43,784 bases of DNA. Origin: Apostichopus californicus (taxonomy: Eukaryota; Echinodermata; Holothuroidea; Aspidochirotida; Stichopodidae). The notes under the pieces were generated by a model. It was not told where the DNA came from, did no database searches, and worked only from the letters and a program-made list of their open reading frames with translations. The stretch spans positions 1 through 43,784 of the forward strand of contig JAIPMN010019378.1 in NCBI GenBank assembly GCA_020650975.1. Reading direction: 5' to 3'. This document shows, in pieces, positions 43,530 to 43,784 of this stretch (the stretch's first letter is position 1; each line of letters begins with the position of its first letter). The position numbers and the translations under genes were made by a program.

Positions 43530-43755
43530 CGAACAAGCGCGTAGCGAGGAATTTGCCAAGGGAGGCAAATTATCTAAGCGTAGCGCCACCATGAGTTGGC
43601 GCGAAGCGTACAAGAAAATTTTGGCAGAAAATGCCTCCCAGATCGCTGGAAATGGCACTACCCAGGACCTTTTGGTGGCGCGAAGCGTACAAGCAAATTT
43701 TGGCCAAAGTGCCTCCCAGATCGCTGGAAATCACACTCCCTAGGCCTTGTAAGTT
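43530..43755 (+). repeat. Copy of the GCGGAGCGCC family with an internal duplication
   Basis: TATCTAAGCGTAGCGCCACC, then GTTGGCGCGAAGCGTACAAG, then CCCAGATCGCTGGAAATG. The segment GGCGCGAAGCGTACAAG…CCTCCCAGATCGCTGGAAAT is repeated about 78 bp further on. It belongs to the same family as the elements at 10923, 38719 and 42489. Confidence 0.75.
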
Positions 43756-43784
43756 GCATCTAAGCATTTTCTATTTTGAAATTA

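Overview
The window looks like AT-rich nuclear DNA from a marine invertebrate animal. It has many introns, dense minisatellites, hAT-type MITEs and a tRNA-derived SINE. The repeat style suggests a non-vertebrate deuterostome such as an echinoderm. That placement is an inference; the sequence alone does not give the species.

Layout. (1) 1-3257: non-coding upstream region with one TTAA-flanked repeat element and two short palindromes. (2) 3258-5738, plus strand: a single long coding exon for a protein of about 826 aa with six JAZ/matrin-type C2H2 zinc fingers. It is followed by a tandem duplication that includes its own stop codon. (3) 5739-13235: repeat-rich intergenic DNA with several minisatellites, a SINE, a MITE and a nested hAT MITE inside a 108-bp tandem array. 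(4) 13236-40914, minus strand: a complete synaptojanin gene. I resolved 22 coding exons with consistent GT/AG boundaries and phases, giving 4503 nt and 1500 aa. The order is Sac phosphatase, inositol 5-phosphatase, RRM-like domain and proline-rich tail. Nearly every longer intron carries its own tandem array. (5) About 41101-41173, plus strand: a short U2 snRNA-like sequence about 190 bp upstream of the synaptojanin start codon, on the opposite strand. (6) 42218-42396, plus strand: a TATA box and a first exon coding a signal peptide, for a secreted protein that runs off the window. Its first intron contains more MITE copies.

How the genes work: synaptojanin removes phosphates from phosphoinositides during endocytic vesicle uncoating. 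The zinc-finger protein is probably a nuclear double-stranded RNA binder. I see no functional link between the two.

Most unusual points: (a) three tandem arrays that start from gene-structure boundaries: the stop codon of the zinc-finger gene, the 3' splice site of synaptojanin exon 10, and the 5' splice site of exon 18. At exon 18 two downstream copies form perfect 60-nt, in-frame candidate mini-exons. (b) The compact U2-like sequence. (c) An 87-bp near-perfect palindrome in synaptojanin intron 1. (d) Two transposon insertions within 25 bp of splice donors.
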